From NCBI GenBank assembly GCA_022695795.1, contig MU404055.1, positions 372,001 to 436,000 of the forward strand: a stretch of 64,000 bases of DNA, given 5' to 3'. Below, piece by piece: positions 23,101-33,547 of this stretch. Each line of letters starts with the position of its first letter. The stretch's first letter is position 1. The stretch comes from Biscogniauxia marginata. Lineage: Eukaryota; Ascomycota; Sordariomycetes; Xylariales; Xylariaceae. The notes under the pieces were generated by a model. The model saw only the letters and a program-made list of their open reading frames with translations, searched no databases and had not been told where the DNA came from. Both the position numbers and the translations under genes were made by a program.

Positions 23101-23840
23101 ATTTTCCCGTAACTGTAACATTTAAATGAGTTGCAAAGTGTAAGGCCGTATTAGCTAGCTAGGTACTATGTAAGGTTGTAGATATGCTTAGGTACTTACC
23201 TAAGGTAAGGTAGCATTACATCTGTTGTGGTGTAAATAAGCATTCTATTATAGGCTCGCTAAGCTCTAGGGGGCATCTAGATACTATACAGAATTGAAGA
23301 TAAGGTAGGCACATAGTAATTCCTTTTTTCTTTCTTTTAATAATTAACTTGCCTCGTAGCGTCTTTCAACATTCGTGTTAGCCACTGCAACCTGATCCTA
23401 CATAATACCTACCTAATACCTTAAATCTAGACTTGGGCCAGACCAAAAGGAATTGACGATTGGTATAAAATAACTAACCTAGTAGTTAATTGGCTGTTGG
23501 CGCACAGGCCACTGGGTACATTCCTCCTTGGTACGTCTTGTACCAGACAGTAGCATTCACTGCCCCGCGTCTTATCTTTATCTTATCACCACTTCGTACA
23601 ACTCGTTCCTTTTATTTTATTTTCCCAAACGAAATGAGTCACTCTGTTGCCCATTGAGACGAGCACAAGTACCGATTCCACTCCACGAGCAAACATTAGC
23701 CAGTTGAAAACCAAATTCCCAGCTGTTTGGCCTCCGGGTCTTCTTGATTTCGTCGTCGCAGCCTCGTCAAGTTGCATCGTCCCCCAACCATTCCTACTGT
23801 AGGGCTAATCGAACCTCCCCGCTCCTAAACAACATTCAGT
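20132..23840. other. Intergenic region between divergent genes
   Basis: About 3.7 kb upstream of both the large minus-strand gene and the glutaminyl-tRNA synthetase. No supported coding sequence: ORFs of 60-99 codons at 20,023-22,693 are short, overlap or lack domains. The first ~700 bases are purine-rich (plus strand) and probably the long 5' leader of the large gene. Clusters of TAGGTA/TACCTA words appear at about 23,155-23,215. Confidence 0.5.
23187..23204. repeat. Inverted TACCTAAG element
   Basis: CTTAGGTA, two-base centre CT, then TACCTAAG: perfect 8-bp arms. One of several intergenic inverted TACCTA/TAGGTA elements in this window; it lies ~640 bp upstream of the GlnRS start. Confidence 0.7.
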
Positions 23841-26068
23841 ATGGCGGACGCGACAGCCCAGCTCGCCAAGCTCCAGCTTGACGAGGAGACGGGGGAGATG
23901 GTGTCGAAGAATGAACTGAAGAAGAGAATGCAAAAGCGCGCTAAAAAGGCCGCAACCGCGCGTGCAAAGGAGGCGAAAGATGCAGCACCAGGTTCCACCT
24001 CGAAGCCAGAGTCGGCGGCGAATGCCTCGCCTGCTCAAGCAGGCTCTGCCTCGAAGGCGGAATCCTCCGAGCCTCAAATCGATCCCGATGCCATGTTCAA
24101 GCAAGGATTTCTTGCTTCTGTCTACCAAGAACGACCCGTCGTGCCCATCACCCGATTCCCCCCCGAGCCAAACGGCTATCTCCATATGGGACATGCGAAA
24201 GCTATCGCCGTCAACTTCGGCTTTGCACGACATTACGGTGGCAAGACGGTGAGGCTCACATCAAGCACGATAAGGCATAAGATACTAATGAGTGTGGCAG
24301 TACCTAAGGTATCAATTGGCTCTGTTGTCTCCCCTAATAGACACTGTAGCTGATTATTTTATTTTTATTTTTTAGATTTGACGATACAAACCCCGAGGCC
24401 GAGGAAGAACAGTACTTTACGGCTATAGAAGACATTATTCGATGGCTTGGTGTGTGATAGTATCTCGCGCGTCCGGCCTTGCCAATTTACTTACAATCTA
24501 TGACAGGATTTACTCCCTGTGACATTACGTATTCGAGCGATAACTTCTCAAAGCTGTACGAGCTTGCCGAAAAGCTCATTGGACTTGGAAAGGCTTACGT
24601 CTGTCACTGCAATGACGCCGAAATCAAGCTACAGCGTGGGGGAGAACGCGGTGCTGGTGGCCCGAGATATCGCTGTGAACATGCGAATCAGGACGTCGAG
24701 AACAACCTACAGAAGTTCCGAGACATGCGAGATGGCAAATACGAACCCCAGCAAGCGTTTTTGCGAATGAAACAAGACATAGAGAATCCAAACCCGCAGA
24801 TGTGGGATCTAGCGGCGTACCGAGTATTGAAGAAAGCCCATCACCGGACAAAAGATCAGTGGAAGATTTATCCCACTTACGATTTTGCCCATTGTATATG
24901 CGATAGCATTGAATCTATTACGCACAGTCTCTGCACGACTGAATTCGTGATGTCGAGAGAGAGCTATGAGTGGCTGAATTCAGCTCTGGGCATTTACGAG
25001 CCTATGCAGCGAGAATATGGTGAGGGACAGATTGATACCCACCCGTTTGATTGCTAGTCCATCTCCTATCGAGCTAATACAGAAGAATAGGTCGTCTGAG
25101 TGTTACTGGGACGATAATGAGCAAGAGGTCGCTAAAGAAACTTGTTGATGGGGGATATGTCCGCGGTTGGGACGATCCGCGCTTATACACCCTAATCGCC
25201 CTACGCCGCCGCGGAATTCCACCGGGGGCCATTCTCTCCTTCGTTAACGAACTTGGCGTGACCACGACAGGAGCGATTATTCAGATAAAGCGGTTTGAAC
25301 AATCAGTCCGGCGTTATCTTGAGACGACAGTGCCACGACTTATGCTCGTCTTAGATCCCCTTCCCGTCGTGATTGAGGATTTTGAGTCGCTAGACCCTAG
25401 TCAGGTAGAACTCAACGTTCCGTTCTCACCGAAGAATCCCGAATTTGGATCTCACACCTTCCGCATGACTAAGACGGTCTTCATTGATCGCTCTGACTTC
25501 CGTGATACCGACAGCAAAGGCTATTTCCGCCTAGCTCCAGGCAAGACGGTAGGTCTCCTGCAGGCACCTTATCCGATCAAAGCGACATCGTTCACGAAGG
25601 ATGCGGATGGAAAGATCACAGAAGTGCGGGCTGTCTTTGACAAAGAAGGAAAGAGACCTAAGACGTATATCCAGTGGGTTCCAGATGGCTCACGCAAACT
25701 TGAAGTTCGCATCCATGAGCCTCTCTTCAAATCGGAGGATCCTTCCAGTGTCGAAGGTGGTTTCCTAAATGATATCAATCCTGACAGTGAGACGGTCTTC
25801 ACCGAAGCTTTGATCGAACCAGGGTTCGAGGAGGTGAGAAGCAGGGCACCCTGGCCTGAGGGGGTAGAGGAGAAGGGCAAATGCGGCCTCGAGAGCATTC
25901 GGTTCCAGGCTATGCGGATAGCCTACTTTGTGAGTGTCACCCTTCATATCTCTAGCCGTTTCACTTTGCTAATCTAGCCCCCTGTAGGCTGTCGATTCAG
26001 ACACGACAGACGACAAGGTGGTGCTCAACCGCATTGTGGCTCTCAAGGAGGATGCAGGCAAAGTCTAA
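23841..26068 (+). CDS. GLN4: Glutaminyl-tRNA synthetase, cytosolic
   Basis: Class I aminoacyl-tRNA synthetase that charges tRNA-Gln with glutamine. Six exons: 23841-24248, 24301-24308, 24376-24449, 24507-25019, 25091-25929 and 25988-26068; the join gives 640 residues. The second exon is an 8-nt micro-exon (TACCTAAG) that supplies Tyr-Leu and part of Arg in the expected [14 protein letters not shown]. The HIGH motif is HMGH (115-118) in [16 protein letters not shown]; the KMSKS equivalent is IMSKR (343-347). The C-terminal anticodon-binding beta-barrels follow ([22 protein letters not shown]). The N-terminus is a ~75-residue Lys/Ala-rich helix and linker instead of the ~200-residue YqeY-like domain of yeast Gln4, so this is a shorter form. 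No mitochondrial targeting sequence is apparent. All intron ends are GT..AG. Identification is very sure. Confidence 0.96.
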
Positions 26069-27491
26069 GCCTAAGATGTGCCTAGACACCATAGAAACTT
26101 GACGCTATAAGATACCACCTACTAGCTATAGTGTTTCGCGGTTCAAACACGTGAAATAGTCTCGCTGTTATGGTAGAAATATCAAACGGCTTATCTAAGA
26201 GGAGGTAGTCTCACTTTACAATTGGGAGGGCCGATACGAATAGCGAGAATGGCCTTCACGGGAAATTGTAGTGACAGTTGAGCATTTAACTAGGCTCGAA
26301 TATGGATGAAAGAACACACAGGGGCAGTGCATAATTCTTCTACACTAAGAGATAGATATCCCCCCACCCCCTTTTTTCTCTCAATGACATAAGAAAGGGC
26401 GACTGCGAATTGGGTGATAGGAACGGCTAGCGAATGGGTTTCTCCTTTTCAATCGAGATAAATATGAAGGGGTCAGAACCCGCGGCTGTACCTTGAATGT
26501 CTCAACTCGTTCGTGAATGACCGCTTACATACTGCTTCACTTGGTAACTAAATCATTATCGTCCTTTTTTATGTTGAAGCTCTCTAGAATAGGGGTTTTT
26601 CCTATGCTCTTCTTCCATTTTTATTCGAAATAAATAAAAACCCGGCATCCTCTTCGAAATCTACCAAAGGAATCTAGTAAGGTACCTAAATCTGAACTAC
26701 CTCTAACCCTAAAATATCCTCGTGATTGTTAGACTCGAGTGCTTTCAAGATACCCATGTCCAAGGAGCGGGTGCTCGCCGACCCTGGACTGCGAGCCGTC
26801 GGACAGTACCCATGCCTTCAGGGGCTGGAGAGACTTCAACAAATTAAATATGAAATACGAATACAAGGAGCTATCTTTGGGTCCACCCTCCCTCGAAATC
26901 TTGGAGCCTATTCGCACCCATGGTGACAGCCGCCATTGGCTTCGGTACGCTTCCAATGAAGATCGATTTTCTCTTGTGTAAGACAGGTCTAGCTTGGATC
27001 GGGATGGAGAATATCTGAGAAATTCGTCCCTATTGTATACTGGGTGGAACAGTGTTCAAGGACCGACTGCAAAGATATTCCGAGTAGTGTCGTGGAGTCG
27101 GAGAAAAGGAAGATTCCCACTTGTACCAGATAGAATAACCCATTATGTAGATGGCACTCTAAGTACATACATACTACATATGAAGAAAGGCTCATGACGT
27201 TTTTTTCTCGTTCAATCAGTATCACCCACACTACCTATCTCTTCTAGCAGAGTTATACGATACCCTCAAAGCCGTCGTTCTACTATAGACGGACCCCAGA
27301 GGGCTCTGCTTAATCATTGTTTTAACAAGCCCACCTAGATTGTGTGCGCGTGTGTGCGCTTGCGTGTGTACGTAGATTTTCCTTTTCAAGAAACTATGAA
27401 GTCGATAGTGTCAGGTTAAATATTGAATATTACCCTCACCTTCACAACCTCAACGCCGATTATCAATCGCATCCTCCTCCCTCGTCCTCTC

Positions 27492-27509
27492 TTTTTTTTT
27501 TTTTTTTTT
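27492..27509 (+). repeat. 18-base poly(T) tract
   Basis: Uninterrupted run of 18 T in non-coding DNA, preceded by a CT-rich stretch. A poly(dA:dT) tract of this length would disfavour nucleosomes; that role is inference. Confidence 0.85.
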
Positions 27510-30500
27510 CATACACGTCATTTAGAAGATGAGTAAGTATATGTATGACTTATTATAAGCTGATTATTTGACTCAAACCAGCAAAGAGATTCGTGTCTTG
27601 CTTTCGTAAAACGGCGCTCCCTTGTTGGAAAGAAAAAAAAAAGGGGGGGGCCGGGGGCATCTGAGATGAAAAGGGGATGAAAATAGCAGAATTACATACA
27701 AATGAATAGTAAGATAGTGGTGTGGATATATCTGGACACCTATGTGAATTTTCTTAGATAAAATGAGATTTTCGACTATATTAGTTCAGTTGATAGCCGT
27801 GATTTAAAGTTGGATTTTATTACAGTCTAAGGGGTTACATACCTAAGAACGGTATGTCTGAGGCCTCATGTGTTGTGACTATATCCTAGGGGCGGTTAGG
27901 TAAGCCGCCTACCCTTGATAGCGAGATTGGGATAGGAGACTACATGAGGATACAGGCTATAATTAACTAGAGGAGAAAAGAAAATATGAGGCCTTGGTTC
28001 TTGTGACGAAGGAACTATGGGAGACCCCCAAATCTCTTAATATCCATTTAATCTCAGTCCACCGTTAGTCACTCTATGGATAACGCGTCATTGCGTCGAT
28101 TACAACATAATACGTACATCTCTGATACCTCGACCAAGTTGGGTCCTGTTCATCTGCAGTAGATAGGGCACACACCAAGCTCAGGCTCGTTGTTGTGGTG
28201 AGATTCGGAAGTAATAAGTTTCAGTAATATATTGGTCATATGTATTTTGATTATATAAACACACTATAGTGGCTATATTGGATAGCTATAATCGAGAACC
28301 TACCTATCTATAATTAGATTTGCTCACGAAAGAAAGATAAGATGGCCAAGATGGCCGAGGTGTCCGCGTACCTTTCTTTCAACGGGAACATTCCCAACAT
28401 TTCCGTCCTCCCGGGATTGGGGTAGCAAAGTAGGTATCTATGAGAAATTTCTCATGTGATGTCGTCTCATGCCAATTTTTACAAGTAACCCCCAGACAAG
28501 TCTAGGTTCTAACTAGACAAATTATCATTGTCAGAGCCGCCCAACCTCCCAGCTTAGATAGGCAAGTCCTCTTATGTATCTTTATGTCGCCTTTCTCATT
28601 CTCGTTTTGAATAGGAAAAAATTTTCTTATAAAAAAATTTTTTTTTACTGGTGATACCTAGTTACAACCACGTTCGATTAATGCGCTCCGTAGTCGTGTC
28701 CGAATAGTGAAGTTAGCTCGACGTCACAATGTCGATTGATACCCAGTCATATGTGGGAACCCTCAAGGCTAACAATGGATATTCGCCATGCGGGATACTA
28801 CATCTCGGCTAGATGATGAATCGTACATAGCATCCGGTAATAGGGAGATATCGCAAGGTGATCTACTTGCGCGGTGTTACGAGGCACCTGCCAGAAATAG
28901 TCCCCCTTCCCCCCTCTCCCCTTTTTTTCCTTCTCATGAGGAGTACCGCGCGTAGAAGATCAGCGAGCAAAAAAAAAAGAAAAAAAGAAAAAGAAAATTT
29001 CTAGACGATAATCTCAGCTTTGCAGGAACTACTGGAAAGACGGATCAATCCCAATAGTTGGTTAAATAATGCCGTCATTGTGAGGGGTGGTAGTGGATGA
29101 GGTTTCGGGCAGGTAGAATACACAATTCTATGATATCTACCACCACCCATCGTAAAACTAGGGTGAAAATATTGTGGTCTCCTCGCCGGGCCTTCCCGCG
29201 GAAATTCGAGCTTCATCTGATAGCTGAAGATGGTTATTTTACGACCATCTATTAGTTCTCAAATGACTTATCAGCCTACTGATCTCAACGATTATCTCTT
29301 ATCTGTCGTGACTTGGTTTCATGGCCGGTATGCTCCGAATCTCTCTCCCCTGTAAAACACTGGCTATTGGACAAACCAACCACAACAACAACAAAAAAAC
29401 CTCCCGACAGCGGGAAAGGGGCTGAAAGGTTCTAGCCCTTCCGTTATATGCGCGGAATAGTTTCTTCCTCGTTCCATCGAGATCGGCTGTCAAACATTGC
29501 ACTGCATCTAGCACCACGTTTTTTCTCCGTTGCCCCCCCCTGTGCATTGCCATTCGTTTCCGATACGAGTGTCGCATAGTTGTCTGAACTACATAATGAC
29601 AGGGAGCTAGCAGAGGCCAGCTTCTCGATGCTACTGCCACTATAAGATGCCCATTAATGGAATTCCTGATTCGGAGGTGGCAGCGTAGGATTCAGGGCTG
29701 AAAATTCAAAGATCACATCATGCTGCGATACCTAACCTTTGAAGAGTCGTACGGTCGAGGACTACTATATCGAGTCTTGGGCTGGCTGGACATGCCATAT
29801 TGGGCACACAACTTCCTTGGGTATAGCCTCAGTGGTACTCATGCGACGAATTGCTTCTCCATGCGGGGTGCACTTCTAATCCCCTTCTGCTACCGAAACA
29901 CCTGCGTATTCGACTTCAGTCCTGGGACGGGTACAAGCATGTGAGAAAGGGCTATCACGATTGGTTGGGCAGCCTAATCGTTTGGCAGCAACAGGAAACG
30001 GAAAGATCCCGTCCACTGGGAGAAAGCTTGGCTGGCGCTACCTAATGGTGCAACTAGGCGTAACTGCATGACGAGTGGCCTGCATCGCGGACATCATGCT
30101 CCACGATAGCATCGTGTGTGAGCAGCTATTTCGTTGCAACCCCCCGGACCCACAGACCTACATACATATATAAACTAGAAGTACCTATACGATAGTTTCC
30201 AACATATAGAACTCTGCATTAGAAAGGGAAAGAAAAGCGAGGAAAAAGAAAAAAGCGAGAAGCCGACCCACACTCGTTAGCATGTAGCTCGAGGGGTGCG
30301 CCCAGCACTCGCTAGATACCTTACAAGTACGAGGATATCGTGAGAATTGTCCTAACCTTGGTCAGTTGGCAGGACTTGGTCACCCGAGCTTGAGCTCGCT
30401 CCCCCCTCCTGAATAGATGATTCCGGAGTCACGGGCAATGACCCCCGCGTGGGCGGCACACCCCCGAAATAGTCGGTGAGGGCAGACTATAGACGGAGCC

Positions 30501-31880
30501 AATCAAGGACACTAACGAGCCGGGCCACATTGCCCGCTGTTTTTTTCGTCCTCTAGGCTCAGAAACAAATAATCAGGTGTAGGCAATTAATAGTTGGTCG
30601 GAAGCAGGCGGCGATGCGATCATGAGATGGTCAGGCTGAGTTGACAGACGAACGATGGTCGAAAGATCTGGCGCGAGAGAGCTTATCTCTTATGCTTGTC
30701 TGTGCTACCTAGTTGACGACTGCTCGCTCTGCTGCTGGGATGATAAGGCTTGAGAGTTGCGTTGCGTCAGGAGAGAAGCCAACGCCACCTGGGCGCATTG
30801 ACCGGTAGGCAAGGGAGCGCCCAGGGAGGACGGCAGCAGATTGCCGGAGCTCTGAGTACCGGCACCGTGGCGAGAGTTTGGGGCCCCGTAGGCAATGCAA
30901 GGCGGTCAACCAGAGATTGCATTGGAGATGGGGTTTTAGGTTTTAGGCCCATACCAGATGAGTTGTGCTTGCTGATCAATGGGCCGGGCTCATGGCGACG
31001 ACCCTATCAGCCCGGGACACACACGATAGCTGCATCCTAAGTAGTGTAAGCAAGTCGCGTCAGTCATCTGGACGAGGGGTAAGATCAGCAGTGCCGTCCT
31101 GCAGGGAGAAATAGGTAAGTGTTGACTGCATTCGTTTTCATCTTGGATGAAAACGCCCGTCAAGGGTGTTGTCTCTGCTCCCTCTTCTGCTGCTGCGGGG
31201 GATCACCTCGATTACCGGTACCATTAACACACAGACATATGACACAGTGAAACCTGGGGATCTAGGATGTAACAAGGAGAGGAGGATTGGAGCTTTCCCT
31301 TCCGCCCTTCCGCACACCTCCTTTTCCCTAGACGTCTCCTACACTATACACCACGAATTTATCTACCTATACCGAAGTCCACGTACCTGAGTATTCATAC
31401 TCCTCTATCTTCTATCGGGCTACAGCGTAGCGGAGTTGAGACGGTACCAGTTGAAAGGACGACCGGGTCAGCATTTGGATGGCGCGAGGGTTGGCAGGTC
31501 TGGTTGGCAGCCAAGATGGGCTCGGCGGACGTCGGTATCTGGTCTAGAATCGAAGCTAAAGTTCCAACAGGCGGGTGTTTTTGGTACACACCTAAGCTTT
31601 CGTGTTCATACCAATCAGTTCCCGGACGGATAGGCTCCACCTGCTACTACATGTCCATATGAGTACTCTACATGTACCGAGGTATATAGAGAATAAATAC
31701 AGATTAGGTAGTTTGTCGTGTGTGGGAATAAGTTTGAAGCTTGTTCGTGCGCAATGCGACATCCATAAGACCTTTTAATGAATTAGCTTGTGGATACGAG
31801 CGTCGTACAATTATGTAGTCTACATAGTGGCGCCGGGTAATTAACCTTGATTTGGTCGGTGTATATGCGTGTTCGGTATG

Positions 31881-31906
31881 TGTATAGTAGATGTGTATAG
31901 TAGATG
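31881..31906 (+). repeat. Tandem duplication of a 13-bp unit
   Basis: Two exact copies of TGTATAGTAGATG, followed by a degenerate third start (TATATGAATG). Minisatellite-like, non-coding. Confidence 0.85.
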
Positions 31907-32453
31907 TATATGAATGTATGTAACTAGGAGATAGTGTCGGAGATTCTACTCCTGGTCTGTTAATGTGATACGCTAGCCTTAACTACAACTAGATTGCCGA
32001 GCCTGTGACGGATTAACGGATTGAGAAACTCGAATCAGGGTATATACTATGATGTGATCCGACACCGGATTTAGTAGCCGATGCTTGTCCCTATGATGTC
32101 AACGTCGGGCTCTTACCTCCAGATTTCGGGGGGGTTAAAAAAGAACAGAAAGAGACGAAACGAGTGAAAGAAGAGAGAAGAAAGGACACTGGCCGAATCC
32201 ATATGGAGATGATCCTGGAAGAATCTGGGGAAAGAAAGAAAACTTACACGTGGACGTAGTTTGCTTACAGTTAGGAGGTAAGTGCAGCCCTCGCATCGCA
32301 TCCCTTTCCCCCAGACTTGGGTGACGTGTTGCATCCATCTCTGTGGTTCCCCAGCCCTGGGGCTTCCTACCTAATAGTGCTTAAGAGCCTGGAGCGAATT
32401 ACCTACACCTACATCTTGCCGGTGTGGGCGGGGTTGCACTAGTGTAGTTTACA

Positions 32454-32469
32454 TACCTAACCTTAGGTA
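32454..32469. repeat. Inverted TACCTAA element
   Basis: TACCTAA, centre CC, TTAGGTA: perfect 7-bp arms. Same sequence type as the other TACCTA/TAGGTA inverted elements in the window. Confidence 0.65.
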
Positions 32470-33547
32470 ATTAATTATACCTGCTTCAATGCATTCCGTA
32501 CCTGCCTTTAGAAAGAGAGGTAATACATGTATTCAACATGCAACATGTGAATAATAAGCTTCTGTCGAGACCCGGGCTGGCACGACCAACTAAACTCTAT
32601 CACCGACTACGAGTAGTTTACACAAGATACGAGTTATTATTAGATTAGACCAACGCCAACTCTGATCTTACCACCTATCGATCCACCTCAAGGTTGCCAC
32701 TCCGTACCTCTCTCTGCCTTTCCCCTTTCTCCTTTTTTACGATAGCTCGTTGGAACCCCCCTCGGGGCATTGAGAGCTGGCGTGACAATTCTCAACGGTC
32801 CCGGTAGGTATGCAATTGGCATTTTCGTAGTCATTCCCAGGCCTGTCTTGTCTCTATCCTCAGCCTATCCTCAGCCTATCACCAGCTAGAACCACCCTTT
32901 TCTTCTCTCTCTTCTGTCATTATTACTTACTGCCTTATCAACTATCGATCAGCGACGTCCCCAAGCCGCTGCGAGCCCCTGTGGGCCAATCACCACCCCC
33001 CTCTTTGCCAATGTCTGCATAGTTTAGCGTATGATCGTTGATCGAACAAGCCACCACCCATCAGAGCTGTGTCGTGAAAGGCACTTGGCCAGAACAGGCG
33101 CGACAAGTCGGCGCTCTTGGAAGTCGTCGACCAAGGAAGAACACGACAACTCCACCTGCAGTCCACCTCCCCACCACCGGAAAAGACCGCGGGGGGGGCT
33201 TCGCATAGTACCCAAGCCATAAAAATAGCGGTGCGTCCACAACACAAGTACCCATGACACTGCTCGCTATGGGGCAATCTAGTCCAAGATATTACTACAT
33301 ACATGGTTAGCTCTGCTTTTACTGATCCCCTTGTGCTGTGACAGCTCTCCCTCGCCGCCTTCCCACCCTGCCACTCTCCTCTGACTGTTCGAAGATGCTA
33401 TACTTATAACTCTGTTGGTGTTCACGTGGATGTTTTGATTGATCACCTCCCGTCCGTCGTCGATCTTTACGGTTCTGCGTTCTGCCTGCTGGGGAAGGCT
33501 CTTCGTTGGCATCGTAAGATCAACATCGGCCGCAAGACAACGCTACG

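Larger units (their letters stand above)
26069..33547. other. 7.5-kb gene desert
   Basis: The longest stretch without a supported gene. All ORFs are under 115 codons and lack domains; the largest, 29,299-29,640 minus, is judged to be chance. It contains an 18-base T run (27,492-27,509), a 13-bp tandem duplication (31,881-31,906), G/C homopolymer runs near 27,640, and an inverted TACCTAA..TTAGGTA element at 32,454-32,469. Base composition is mixed rather than uniformly AT-rich. The last ~1 kb, pyrimidine-rich in parts, is probably promoter and leader of the RRFAP-repeat gene. A non-coding RNA cannot be excluded by eye. Confidence 0.5.
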
